A DNA stretch of 64,000 bases, taken from positions 1,914,001 to 1,978,000 of the forward strand of contig NZ_JAGA01000002.1 in NCBI RefSeq assembly GCF_000526415.1, written 5' to 3'. Below are positions 28,494 through 36,210 of this stretch, piece after piece. Under the pieces are notes generated by a model. That model ran no database searches. It saw only the letters and a list, made by a program, of their open reading frames with translations, and had not been told where the DNA came from. The first letter of the stretch is position 1. Every line of letters begins with the position of its first letter. This DNA is from Kallotenue papyrolyticum (GTDB taxonomy: Bacteria > Chloroflexota > Chloroflexia > Chloroflexales > Kallotenuaceae). The position numbers were made by a program, and so were the translations under genes.

Positions 28494-28523
28494 GCGGATG
28501 CGTTCAACCGGGAACGCATCCGC
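28494..28523 (-). other. Inter-tRNA hairpin (processing signal candidate)
   Basis: Perfect 12-base inverted repeat, GCGGATGCGTTC at 28494-28505 and GAACGCATCCGC at 28512-28523, with a 6-base loop between tRNA-Tyr and tRNA-Thr(GGT). There is no U-tract on either side, so termination is unlikely. A double-stranded RNase target for tRNA maturation is the natural suggestion. Confidence 0.6.
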
Positions 28524-28534
28524 TAACGACGCTA

Positions 28535-28620
28535 TGGTGGGCCGGGCTGGATTCGAACCAGCGAAGGCTTACGCCAGCGGAGTTACAGTCCGCCCCATTT
28601 GACCGCTCTGGAACCGACCC
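28535..28620 (-). tRNA. tRNA-Tyr (GTA)
   Basis: 86-base class II tRNA with the long variable arm. The acceptor is GGGTCGG with CCGGCCC (one G-T pair), the anticodon loop CTGTAAC gives GTA, the T-arm contains GGTTCGAATCC, and CCA is encoded. Middle gene of the cluster. Confidence 0.97.
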
Positions 28621-28632
28621 CCAGATTGTCCC

Positions 28633-28708
28633 TGGAGCCGACGGTCGGACTCGAACCGACAACCGGCTGTTTACAAAACAGCTGCTCTGCCAATTGAGCT
28701 ACGTCGGC
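28633..28708 (-). tRNA. tRNA-Thr (TGT)
   Basis: 76-base cloverleaf. The acceptor is GCCGACG/CGTCGGC, the D-arm has TAGCTCAATTGG, the anticodon stem GCTGT/ACAGC encloses loop TTTGTAA (anticodon TGT), the T-arm contains GGTTCGAGTCC, and CCA is encoded. First gene of the tRNA-tuf operon, 34 bases downstream of the -10. Confidence 0.97.
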
Positions 28709-28742
28709 GCCGCGAAGCCACTGTCGTTCGACAGCGAAGCCA

Positions 28743-28771
28743 ACTATACCATGTTGACGGGTGCTTGTCAA
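28743..28771 (-). promoter_or_regulatory. Strong sigma-70-type promoter of the tRNA-tuf operon
   Basis: On the minus strand, a perfect TTGACA (28771-28766), a 17-base spacer and TATAGT (28748-28743). The -10 is preceded by TGG, giving an extended -10 as well. This is the best promoter match in the window and lies just upstream of the first tRNA. Confidence 0.9.
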
Positions 28772-29109
28772 ACGTCCTCCCGTGGTCACGCGTCGCGCAC
28801 CGCCGGCAGTTGGCCCCGTTGCCCGATTGCTGCTCTTCAGGTATCATAAACCGAGCGCAGACCGGATAGGATGGCTCAAAAGCGATTTGCATTGTGCAGC
28901 ATGCAACCTTCACGCAGCGCTGGCTGCCGTCTTTGTCGTTCGCTGGCCCGCTGGTTGCTGCGTGGGATGTCTACGAGCGCTCCAGGAGGTGATCAAGGGC
29001 CGTCGCGCCCGGGTTGGACAGCCAACCGAACAATTGAATAGGAAAAACAAAACCCATTGTCCAAAAGCGTATTTCTCAACATTCTTTCTTTTCTTCAAGA
29101 GGTTTGCAC
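28772..29109. other. Intergenic region between the tRNA operon promoter and the PHP gene
   Basis: About 340 bases with no convincing gene. A rightward promoter candidate is TTGCCC at 28820-28825, a 17-base spacer and TATCAT at 28843-28848, about 260 bases before the PHP gene. From about 29030 the sequence becomes AT-rich (poly-A and TTTCTTTTCTT stretches) and ends in CAAGAGG, the ribosome-binding site of the next gene. Short open frames here lack codon bias and motifs. Confidence 0.4.
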
Positions 29110-31692
29110 ATGTCGTTGTTGATGAATGGAGTTCAGAAACGGTGGATCAAGGTTGACCTGCATATCCATACACCGGCTTCGGAAGATTATGCTGAACCAT
29201 CGGTGACGTTTCTTGATATTTTGCGTGAAGCGGAACAGCGCGGCTTGGAACTGATCGCATTTACCGATCATAACACGGTCGCCGGCTATGAGCGCATGCA
29301 GCGCGAGGTTGAGTTTCTGGAGCAGCTGGTCGCGACGCAGCGCGCTACGCCCGCCGATGTTGAGCAGCTCGCCGAATATCGCCGTCTGCTGGCGAAGATC
29401 ACCGTGTTGCCGGGTTTTGAATTCACGTCGCACTACGGTGCGCATGTCCTCGGCATCTTCGCTCCCACGACGCCGATCAGCGTGATCGAGGCGACTCTCC
29501 TGCAGCTCGGTGTTCCGGCGGAGAAGCTCAAGGCCGGAACGACGAGCATCCCGGACACGCGCCACGTCACCGACGCCTACGAGATCATTGCGCGTGCCGG
29601 AGGGATCGTCATTGCCGCGCACGCCAACGGGCCGGCCGGCGTCATTACCGAAACGCTGCGCATGGGGACGAGCGGCCAGGCGCGTGTGGCGGCGACGCAG
29701 AGCCCATCGCTGCATGCGATCGAGTTTATCAATTTCTACACCGATCACGGCACGTTTACCAATCCGGCCTTTTACAACGGCCGAACCGAACACTACGAGC
29801 GGCGCATGTTCTGCATTCAGGGCTCGGACGCGCACCGCGTGCGGCGCGCTCCGGCCGGCATGGATGCGACGCATCGCCATGGCATCGGCGACCGCTACTT
29901 CGAGGCGCTCCTCCCGGCGCCGACCTTCGAAGCGCTCAAAGAGCTGTTCCTGTCGCAGCACTTCGACTATGTGCGCGTGCCCAAGCGCGACCAAAAGCAG
30001 TGGGAGATCGATCAACTGCGCTTCGGGCAGGCTACCGATCGGCAGGTGCTGCGTGGCGAGGACGTCCCGCTTGCGCAGGTGGTGGCCGATGTGGCTGCCC
30101 TCGCCAACGTAGGCGGCGGGACGCTGATCGTGGGCGCGACGCCGAGCGAGGGCGGGGTGGCCGGTGTGGCCCATCCCGACCAGTTCACAACCCAGCTCCG
30201 AGCGGCTGTCGACGAGGCGATCGATCCGGCGCCGACCCTAACATTGGAGCTACTGCAGTACGAAGGGCGCGATGTGATCCGCATCGAAGTGGGCGCAACG
30301 CATCTCCCGCCTTATGTGACGCGCGATGGCGTGATCTGGACACGTCGCGACGCCGAGACTGTGCCCGCCACGCGCGGTGAGATCGTGCAACTGGCGCGGC
30401 GTGCCCTCGCGCAGGGGGCGACCTCGCCGCTGGATAACGGCCAGGAGCTCGAACTGCCGCGCTCGGGAGTCGAGATCGTCGATGCGCAGCGCCGCAACGG
30501 TGAATGGGTCTATGAGATCCGCGATCTGCGCACCACGCCCGGTGTGGTGCGCGACCGTGCGCAGGGGCTCTGGCAGTATGCCATCAGCCGCCATGAGGAT
30601 GTGCGCGAAGGGCGCCTCGATCTCTACTCGCAGGTGCGCTGGCTGGGCCGCCTGGGCGTGCTGCGCGTGTACCAGCAGGGTGGCCGCACCAAATTCGATC
30701 TGGTGCACCGCGATGCCAATGGCGTGATCGACCATGTCTTCTATGGCGTGAGCGAGTGGGGGCTGGGCGAGGCCTGGCGCGAGCTGATCGAGGCCTTGCG
30801 CGCCGAACGGGTCGAGAGCCAGCCCGCGCCGGAGAGCAACCTCGCCAGCGTGCAGTCCACGTTCGGCCGGGAGGCGTCCCCTCCGCTGCCGGCGCGCGCC
30901 GCCGGTGGACGGCGCCAGTGGGGCGGGCGCCGCTGGCGCTGGCGTGGCCGCGGCGGTCTGTGGCGCATCAGTCGCGCGCCGGATGGCTCGCCGCGCTTCG
31001 ACATCGCCATGAAGCATGCCGTCACCGGCGCCGTGCAGGAATATCCGCAGGTGCCCTTGGAGCGCCTGTCGGAGACCTGGCTGCGCCTGATCCGTGTGGC
31101 ACCGCCGCGCACCGGTATCGAGGTGATCTCCGATATCGTCGATGAGCGCGGCACGCGCTGGCTGACCTTCCGCGATCTGCGCACCGGCGAGCTGAGTCCC
31201 GCCTGGCGTGTCGACGAGCTTAAGGAGGGCTCGGTGCGCGAGTACGCCGCGCGGATGCACGCCCTGGACATGCCCCTGGACGAGAACGCGGTACGCTGGT
31301 GGGGCAACCTGGGCTACCTGCGCTCCATGCCAACGCAGGTCGACCTGGTCTATCGCGACGAGCATGGGGTGGATCACATCTACTACGCTGCTCGGCGCGA
31401 GGACCTCAGCGATGAGTGGGCCGAGCTGTTGGCGCAGTGGTCGGATCGGCCGCCGACGGCGGCAGCGCGTGGGCGGGTGTCGGCGCGGGTGCGGCCAGCG
31501 CGTGCCCGGTATCCTGGGCGCTGGCGCGCGCACTGGCGCGCTCAGCTCAACGACCCGTCCGCGCCCCGGCAGAACGAAGGGCGCTGGCGGCGGCGCGTGC
31601 GCCTGTATGATGCACCGCCTGCGGCGGCTCCCGCGCTGATCGAGCGTGGCGCGCAGACGGAGGATGAACGCACAACGACCGAACAGGCCTGA
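29110..31692 (+). CDS. PHP-domain protein with AlbA_2 (Schlafen-like) domain and duplicated C-terminal domain
   Basis: 860 residues. Residues about 12-290 are a PHP phosphoesterase domain (KVDLHIHTPASEDY, IAFTDHNTVAGYE, a His-containing IIAAHANGPAG-like segment, and GSDAHRV). Residues about 303-435 match the AlbA_2/Schlafen ATP-binding fold (VADVAALANVGGGTLIVGA, PPYVTRDGVIWTRRDAETV). Two related domains follow at about 450-567 and 668-778 (EIRDLRTTPGV versus FRDLRTGELSP; FDLVHRDANGVIDHVFYG versus VDLVYRDEHGVDHIYYA). A short Arg/Trp/Gly patch lies between them and the tail is Arg-rich. ATG 29110 follows AGAGG. A nucleic-acid-acting phosphoesterase or sensor is suggested; the function is unknown. 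Confidence 0.8.
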   Translation: MSLLMNGVQKRWIKVDLHIHTPASEDYAEPSVTFLDILREAEQRGLELIAFTDHNTVAGYERMQREVEFLEQLVATQRATPADVEQLAEYRRLLAKITVLPGFEFTSHYGAHVLGIFAPTTPISVIEATLLQLGVPAEKLKAGTTSIPDTRHVTDAYEIIARAGGIVIAAHANGPAGVITETLRMGTSGQARVAATQSPSLHAIEFINFYTDHGTFTNPAFYNGRTEHYERRMFCIQGSDAHRVRRAPAGMDATHRHGIGDRYFEALLPAPTFEALKELFLSQHFDYVRVPKRDQKQWEIDQLRFGQATDRQVLRGEDVPLAQVVADVAALANVGGGTLIVGATPSEGGVAGVAHPDQFTTQLRAAVDEAIDPAPTLTLELLQYEGRDVIRIEVGATHLPPYVTRDGVIWTRRDAETVPATRGEIVQLARRALAQGATSPLDNGQELELPRSGVEIVDAQRRNGEWVYEIRDLRTTPGVVRDRAQGLWQYAISRHEDVREGRLDLYSQVRWLGRLGVLRVYQQGGRTKFDLVHRDANGVIDHVFYGVSEWGLGEAWRELIEALRAERVESQPAPESNLASVQSTFGREASPPLPARAAGGRRQWGGRRWRWRGRGGLWRISRAPDGSPRFDIAMKHAVTGAVQEYPQVPLERLSETWLRLIRVAPPRTGIEVISDIVDERGTRWLTFRDLRTGELSPAWRVDELKEGSVREYAARMHALDMPLDENAVRWWGNLGYLRSMPTQVDLVYRDEHGVDHIYYAARREDLSDEWAELLAQWSDRPPTAAARGRVSARVRPARARYPGRWRAHWRAQLNDPSAPRQNEGRWRRRVRLYDAPPAAAPALIERGAQTEDERTTTEQA

Positions 31693-31717
31693 CGCGGCGG
31701 GTGGAAAGGTGGCGTTG

Positions 31718-31987
31718 ATGGGCCAGCAACCTCAGGCTGACTGGACGGCCTACCTGGCGATCGTCATGGTATCGCTCACGCTGTGTTTGGCCTGGCTGCT
31801 GACGGGCAGCATCTGGCTCACCGCCGGCATCACCGTGTTGGGCCTGCTCTCCATCGCCGGCGAGTTGCCCCATCTGCGCGAGATCATCGCTGCCGATCCC
31901 TGGCTGGACGGCACGCGCCGCGCCGCCCCGTTGATCGTTCTGGGCGTGCTGCTGCTGATGATCGTCATCAATCTTGTGAGGTCCTAA
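31718..31987 (+). CDS. Small membrane protein of unknown function
   Basis: 89 residues from ATG 31718, behind GGAAAGG. There are probably three hydrophobic segments: YLAIVMVSLTLCLAWLLTG, IWLTAGITVLGLLSIAG, and LIVLGVLLLMIVINLV near the end. No family is recognised. It sits 25 bases after the PHP/AlbA gene and its stop codon abuts the menG GTG start, so the three may form a transcription unit. Longer in-frame starts exist at 31646 and 31664 inside the upstream gene and are disfavoured. Confidence 0.7.
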   Translation: MGQQPQADWTAYLAIVMVSLTLCLAWLLTGSIWLTAGITVLGLLSIAGELPHLREIIAADPWLDGTRRAAPLIVLGVLLLMIVINLVRS

Positions 31988-32707
31988 GTGTCCGTGCTGC
32001 CGTTGCCGGAGCAAAAACCGGTCTATGTCCATACCATGTTTGCCGCGATCGCCGCGCGCTACGACCTGATGAATCGGCTGATGACCTTTGGCCTGGATCA
32101 GGGCTGGCGCCGCTACGCCGTGCGCTATGTCGCCGGCGCGCGCGCCGGTGGGCCGCGCCGCGCGCTGGATCTGGCCACCGGCACCGGCGATTTCCTGCCG
32201 CTGCTGCATCAGGCCATGCCCGACGCGTTGGTGATCGGGGCTGATTTCTGCTTGCCGATGATGCAGGCTGGCCTGTCGAAGTTAAACGCCACTGCCGGTC
32301 GGGGCGGGTTTACTGCCGGTGATGCGCTGCGGCTGCCGTTCGCCGATAACTCCTTCGACGCGATTACCGTCGGTTTTGGTCTGCGCAACGTCGCCGATCT
32401 GATGGCCGCGCTGCGTGAGATGCACCGTGTCGCCAAGCCCGGTGGGCGTATGGCCTGCCTGGAAGTGGCGCGGCCCGCCAGTCGCTTGCTGCGCGTCGGG
32501 CATCATCTGTATTTCACGCGGGTGGTGCCGCTGCTGGGCGCGCTGATCGGCGGCAACCGCGAGGCCTATACCTATCTGCCGCAATCGGCCGAGGTCTTTC
32601 CGCCGCCGGAGCATCTGCGCGATCTATTGCGCGCCGCCGGCTGGCGCCACGTGCACTACCGGCTGCTGGGCGGCGGCGCCGTGGCGGTGCATATGGCCGA
32701 AAAGTAG
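31988..32707 (+). CDS. menG: Demethylmenaquinone methyltransferase (UbiE/MenG)
   Basis: 239 residues. SAM-dependent C-methyltransferase with KPVYVHTMFAAIAARYDLMN, SAM motif I ALDLATGTGDFLPLL, FADNSFDAITVGFGLRNVAD, and YTYLPQSAEVFPPPEHLRDL, all UbiE/MenG signatures. It methylates demethylmenaquinone in the last step of menaquinone synthesis, which suits the NDH-2 encoded nearby. It starts with GTG directly after the TAA of the previous gene. Confidence 0.95.
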   Translation: MSVLPLPEQKPVYVHTMFAAIAARYDLMNRLMTFGLDQGWRRYAVRYVAGARAGGPRRALDLATGTGDFLPLLHQAMPDALVIGADFCLPMMQAGLSKLNATAGRGGFTAGDALRLPFADNSFDAITVGFGLRNVADLMAALREMHRVAKPGGRMACLEVARPASRLLRVGHHLYFTRVVPLLGALIGGNREAYTYLPQSAEVFPPPEHLRDLLRAAGWRHVHYRLLGGGAVAVHMAEK

Positions 32708-32720
32708 GCGGGGTGCGCTC

Positions 32721-33200
32721 ATGGCCAATCACATGCTCACGGTCGAACGTAAACGTCTGATGGGGGCGCCGGCGCAGCGGGTGCAGGCGCTGCTGAACGA
32801 GCTGGAGCGTTTGCCACGGTGGTTGCCGCGCCTTGAACGCGTTGAGGTGCTGAGTCGTACCGAGCAGCGCGCGCGCCTGGCGCTGCTGGTGCGACTAGGC
32901 CGCCTTGGCCGGCAACGTGTGGAGGGTGAGGCGCGCTTGCTTGAGCATGGTCTGCGCTTCATCGCCGTCGAACCAGCCGAACTCGACATCCGCTGGTTGG
33001 TGCTGCCGCGCGGTGAGGCCAGCGAGGTCCAGGCCCAGGTTGCGTTGCGGCTACCGCCGCGCTTCGGCGCCTTGGCGCGGTTCATGCCGCAGCGCCTGAT
33101 TGTTGATCGCATCGGCGCCGAACTGGACGCCGGCCTGGAGGCACTCGCCGCGCAGCTCAGCACGCAGCGCGAGGAGCCCTTCCGCTCTGGTGAGACCTAG
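32721..33200 (+). CDS. SRPBCC (START-like) family protein
   Basis: 159 residues that read as a polyketide-cyclase/START-like fold. The N-terminal strand-helix includes AQRVQALLNELERLPRWLPRLERVEVL, alternating strands follow (ALLVRLGRLGRQRVEGEARL), and there is a long C-terminal helix ending ELDAGLEALAAQLS. Such proteins bind small hydrophobic ligands such as quinones. It follows menG by 13 bases, so a quinone-related chaperone role is an attractive inference. It overlaps the convergent DUF4383 gene by 4 bases. Confidence 0.75.
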   Translation: MANHMLTVERKRLMGAPAQRVQALLNELERLPRWLPRLERVEVLSRTEQRARLALLVRLGRLGRQRVEGEARLLEHGLRFIAVEPAELDIRWLVLPRGEASEVQAQVALRLPPRFGALARFMPQRLIVDRIGAELDAGLEALAAQLSTQREEPFRSGET

Positions 33201-33634
33201 CGCCGACGCGAGGCGTCCACATACTCGGGGCGCGCGCGCGCGGGCGCGACCCAGCCGAAGTAGGCCGCGACCAGGGCCGTTACCAGGTGCAGCCAGATAT
33301 CGTGGCCGAAGATCGGCACCAGCCCGAAGGCGGTGTTGATCGGCGCGGGCAGGAGACCCAGGATCGCCAGCAGCACGTAGAGGATCGCCAGACCGCGCGC
33401 AAAGGCGATCGCGCCGTTGAAGCTGCGGTACGCGGCGATGCCCCAGATACCGATGGCCAGATGGACCAGGTTATGCACCAGGTTGATCGGGAACAGACCC
33501 AGTAACAGCCCGCTGCTGGCGCCGATCGCTAGATCTGGCCCATTGTACGGCGTGCGAAGCCCTGGCACGAAGCCGAGCAACCCGACCAGCAGATAGACGA
33601 TCCCGGCGACCAGCGCAAAATAACGCGTGAGCAT
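33197..33634 (-). CDS. DUF4383-type membrane protein
   Basis: 145 residues with four helices. It has the family pattern RYFALVAGIVYLLVGLLGFVPG, NLVHNLVHLAIGIWGIAA, FARGLAILYVLLAILGLLP and IWLHLVTALVAAYFGWV. ATG 33634 is preceded by AGAGGAGG; a longer frame to 33685 lacks a ribosome-binding site. No biochemical function is known for the family. Confidence 0.8.
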   Translation of the reverse strand: MLTRYFALVAGIVYLLVGLLGFVPGLRTPYNGPDLAIGASSGLLLGLFPINLVHNLVHLAIGIWGIAAYRSFNGAIAFARGLAILYVLLAILGLLPAPINTAFGLVPIFGHDIWLHLVTALVAAYFGWVAPARARPEYVDASRRR

Positions 33635-33825
33635 ACCCTTGCCTCCTCTGAAGCTCGCTTGGCCCCAGCCCGGCACGGTGAGCAAACACCGTGCCGGGGA
33701 GGGTCTCGAACATACCGGGCGGCGCTCCTGCCGCTCATGTAAGTATTCGCCGTGCGCACCGCTCTGGATGCAGTGCGCCTGCCGGCGGGCGTGGAGCGAC
33801 CCGCGGCGGAGCGGAGGAGCTGGCC

Positions 33826-34650
33826 ATGCCTGATGCAGGACGGCTGGTGGCTGGTCTGCTGTTGAGCGGCCTGATCGGCGCGCTGGCCTACTGGCGCGGC
33901 TCGCTCACGGCCGGCGGTTGGCTGGGCGCGGTGCTGGTCGGCACGGTCACGGTGGCGTGGGGCGGCTGGAGCTGGGGCGCGCTGGTCGTGCTCTTTTTTG
34001 TCAGTTCCTCGGCGCTCTCGCACTGGCGGCGCGCCGCCAAAGCCGCGCTGGCCGCCGATAAGTTCGCCAAGCATGAGCGCCGCGATCTGCTGCAGGTGCT
34101 GGCCAACGGCGGCGTGACCGCGCTTTGTGCGCTGCTCTTCGGGTTAAACCACGCTACCTGGCTCTGGCTCGCCGGGCTGGGCGCGCTGGCAACCGCCACG
34201 GCCGACACCTGGGCCACCGAGGTCGGCACGCTGAGTCGCCGCCCGCCGCGTTTGATCACCAACGGGCGGGTCGCGCCGCCGGGTACCTCCGGCGCGGTCA
34301 CGCGGCTAGGCTGGGGGGCCAGTCTGGCCGGTGCGGCGACGATCGCGCTGGGGGCACTGGTCGCGAGCCGCGCCACCGGGCAGGCGGGTGGGCTGGTTGA
34401 TATGCTGGCGCTGCTGCTGGGTGGCTTGGCCGGCGCGCTAGCCGACAGCCTGCTGGGTGCGACCTGGCAAATGGTGCGCTGGTGTCCACACTGCGGCAGC
34501 GCCACCGAGCGCGCTGTGCACCGCTGCGGCACGCCGACGACGCATCTGCGCGGCTGGCGCTGGCTGGACAACGATCTCGTCAACCTGCTGGCAACGGGCG
34601 TGGGCGCGCTGGTCAGCGCTGTGCTGGGCGTCGTCCTGCTGCCGGCGTAG
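33826..34650 (+). CDS. DUF92 family integral membrane protein
   Basis: 274 residues with about six transmembrane helices. It carries the DUF92 signatures SGLIGALAYWRGSLTAGGWLG, LVVLFFVSSSALSHWR, QVLANGGVTALCALLF, ATATADTWATEVGTLS and a C-terminal WLDNDLVNLLATGVGALV. GGAGGA precedes ATG 33826. Some DUF92 relatives (VTE6-like) are phytyl-phosphate kinases, so isoprenoid or quinone metabolism is a plausible link to menG, but this is inference. A CxxC pair (CPHCGS) and a further Cys lie near residue 225. Confidence 0.85.
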   Translation: MPDAGRLVAGLLLSGLIGALAYWRGSLTAGGWLGAVLVGTVTVAWGGWSWGALVVLFFVSSSALSHWRRAAKAALAADKFAKHERRDLLQVLANGGVTALCALLFGLNHATWLWLAGLGALATATADTWATEVGTLSRRPPRLITNGRVAPPGTSGAVTRLGWGASLAGAATIALGALVASRATGQAGGLVDMLALLLGGLAGALADSLLGATWQMVRWCPHCGSATERAVHRCGTPTTHLRGWRWLDNDLVNLLATGVGALVSAVLGVVLLPA

Positions 34651-34661
34651 GGCTGGATCGG

Positions 34662-35087
34662 CTATGGATCGGGCTGGTCCACGATCTCTACAGCGCCCGC
34701 GCTGAGTGTCCGATGCACCGGACAGCGCTGTGCGATCTCCAGCAGGCGCGCACGTTGGGCGTTATCCAGCGCGCCACGCAGCCGGATGCGGCGTGTGATG
34801 CGTTCCAGGCGCGTTGCCTGCTGTGCGCAGCTCGCGCAATCGCGGGCATGGCTGCGGTGGTGCGTCAGCTCGATCTCGATCTGCTCCAGGGACCAGCCCT
34901 TGCGCTGTGCGTACATGCTGAGGGTGATCGCCGTGCAACTGCCCAGCGCGGCCAGCAACAGCTCGTAGGGGGTGGGACCGGTATCGTCGCCACCGGCCTC
35001 GATCGGCTCATCGGCAAAGAGCACATGCTCGCGCGCAGTGATCTCCTGCTGGTAGCCGCGCACGCGGCGCACGGTCACAGTGGTCAT
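34662..35087 (-). CDS. OsmC family protein
   Basis: 141 residues with the OsmC fold motifs: [33 protein letters not shown] (read in two parts, with the reactive Cys in GSCTAITL) and the second Cys in CPVHRTL near the C-terminus. The family reduces organic hydroperoxides with these two cysteines. ATG 35087 gives the usual length and follows GAGGAAGC. There is an extra CASC pair at about residue 86. It is monocistronic and its stop lies 11 bases from the DUF92 stop. Confidence 0.9.
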   Translation of the reverse strand: MTTVTVRRVRGYQQEITAREHVLFADEPIEAGGDDTGPTPYELLLAALGSCTAITLSMYAQRKGWSLEQIEIELTHHRSHARDCASCAQQATRLERITRRIRLRGALDNAQRARLLEIAQRCPVHRTLSAGAVEIVDQPDP

Positions 35088-35147
35088 GGCAATGCTTCCT
35101 CTCTGCGCATGGGCGTTGATCACCTGCAGTGCGCGCTCTGGACGCGC

Positions 35148-36125
35148 TTATGGCGTGGTGCTCGGCGGCTTGGGGTCGCGGCCTACGCCCCACAGGTAGC
35201 TGTAGAGCGCGACGCCGCTGGCCAGTGACACGCCATATTTGAGCCACACCGGTAGGTTGGAGGGCGAGATAAAGGCTTCGATGCTGCCGGCGATCAGCAG
35301 CAACGGAATGCAGCCCAGGATCATGATCCCTGCGCGTTGGGCTGCCTGGCGCAGCGCTGCGCCGCGCGTCAGCAGGCCCGGCCGCAGAATCGCCCAGGGC
35401 AGGGACAGACCGGCGCCGCCCGCGAACCAGATCACGCTCAGCTCAATGGCGGCGTGCGCTGCGACAAAGCCCCACAGCCGTTCGCTGAAGCCGTAGTGCG
35501 CGCTCAGCCCGGCTACCACCCCCAGCATCAGCCCGTTGACGATCATGGCATAGATCGTCAGCAGGCCGAAGAGCATACCGCCGGCAAAGGCCTGGAGCGT
35601 CACCAGAATGTTGTTGCCGGCGATCAGCGCCGCGCTGCCGCTGCGCCAGGTGTTGATCGATTGCCACCACTCCTCGCGCTGGCGGATAGCCTCGGCCAGC
35701 GCCTCGGCACCCGGGAAGAGCAGCTCGGCCTGCGTCGGATCGCGCAGGGCGACCACAAAGGCGATCAGCGCCGGCACCAGAAACAGCGCCCAGGCCGCCA
35801 GCGTGAAGGGCAGCATGGTGCGCCAGGTGCGCGGGTAGGTCTCCAGCACGAAGTGACGGATGCGCTGCCAGGAGGTGCTGTCGTCGCGGTAGATGGCGGC
35901 ATGCGCGCGCGCGACTAGGTTATTCAAAAATAGCGTGACCCGGTGTTGCGGAAAGTCGCGCCGCGCCACGGCCAGATCCGAGGTGGCCTGGCGGTAGAGC
36001 CGGCCCAGTTCGTAAACGTCGGCGGCGCTCATGTGTTGCAGGCGGGCCGACTGTGCCCGCGCCAGCAGGGCTTCCAGGCGTTCCCAGTCGGCGCGTTTGC
36101 GCTGAATGAACTCGTCGGCAAACAT
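35148..36125 (-). CDS. SpoIIM / DUF95 family membrane protein
   Basis: 325 residues. It has a soluble helical N-terminal region of about 100 residues (FIQRKRADWERLEALLARA, LYRQATSDLAVARRDFP). Five or six transmembrane helices follow, with the SpoIIM/DUF95 features NNILVTLQAFAGGMLFGLLT, NGLMLGVVAGLSAHYG and FVAAHAAIELSVIWFAGGAGL. In endospore formers SpoIIM is an engulfment protein, but this broader family occurs in non-sporulating bacteria, often near an RDD-domain gene, which is not seen here. ATG 36125 is chosen from family length. Confidence 0.85.
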   Translation of the reverse strand: MFADEFIQRKRADWERLEALLARAQSARLQHMSAADVYELGRLYRQATSDLAVARRDFPQHRVTLFLNNLVARAHAAIYRDDSTSWQRIRHFVLETYPRTWRTMLPFTLAAWALFLVPALIAFVVALRDPTQAELLFPGAEALAEAIRQREEWWQSINTWRSGSAALIAGNNILVTLQAFAGGMLFGLLTIYAMIVNGLMLGVVAGLSAHYGFSERLWGFVAAHAAIELSVIWFAGGAGLSLPWAILRPGLLTRGAALRQAAQRAGIMILGCIPLLLIAGSIEAFISPSNLPVWLKYGVSLASGVALYSYLWGVGRDPKPPSTTP

Positions 36126-36210
36126 ACGGCGGCTCGGTTGGTTGTCTTGCGCACAGTATAGCGCGCGCCGCAAGCGCGGCGTTCGGCCGCTCCAGGCGGC
36201 CCGGGCGCAG

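Noticed and set aside
35148-36125. Evidence for endospore formation from the SpoIIM-like gene
   Set aside because: The family is widespread in non-spore formers and no other sporulation genes are in the window.
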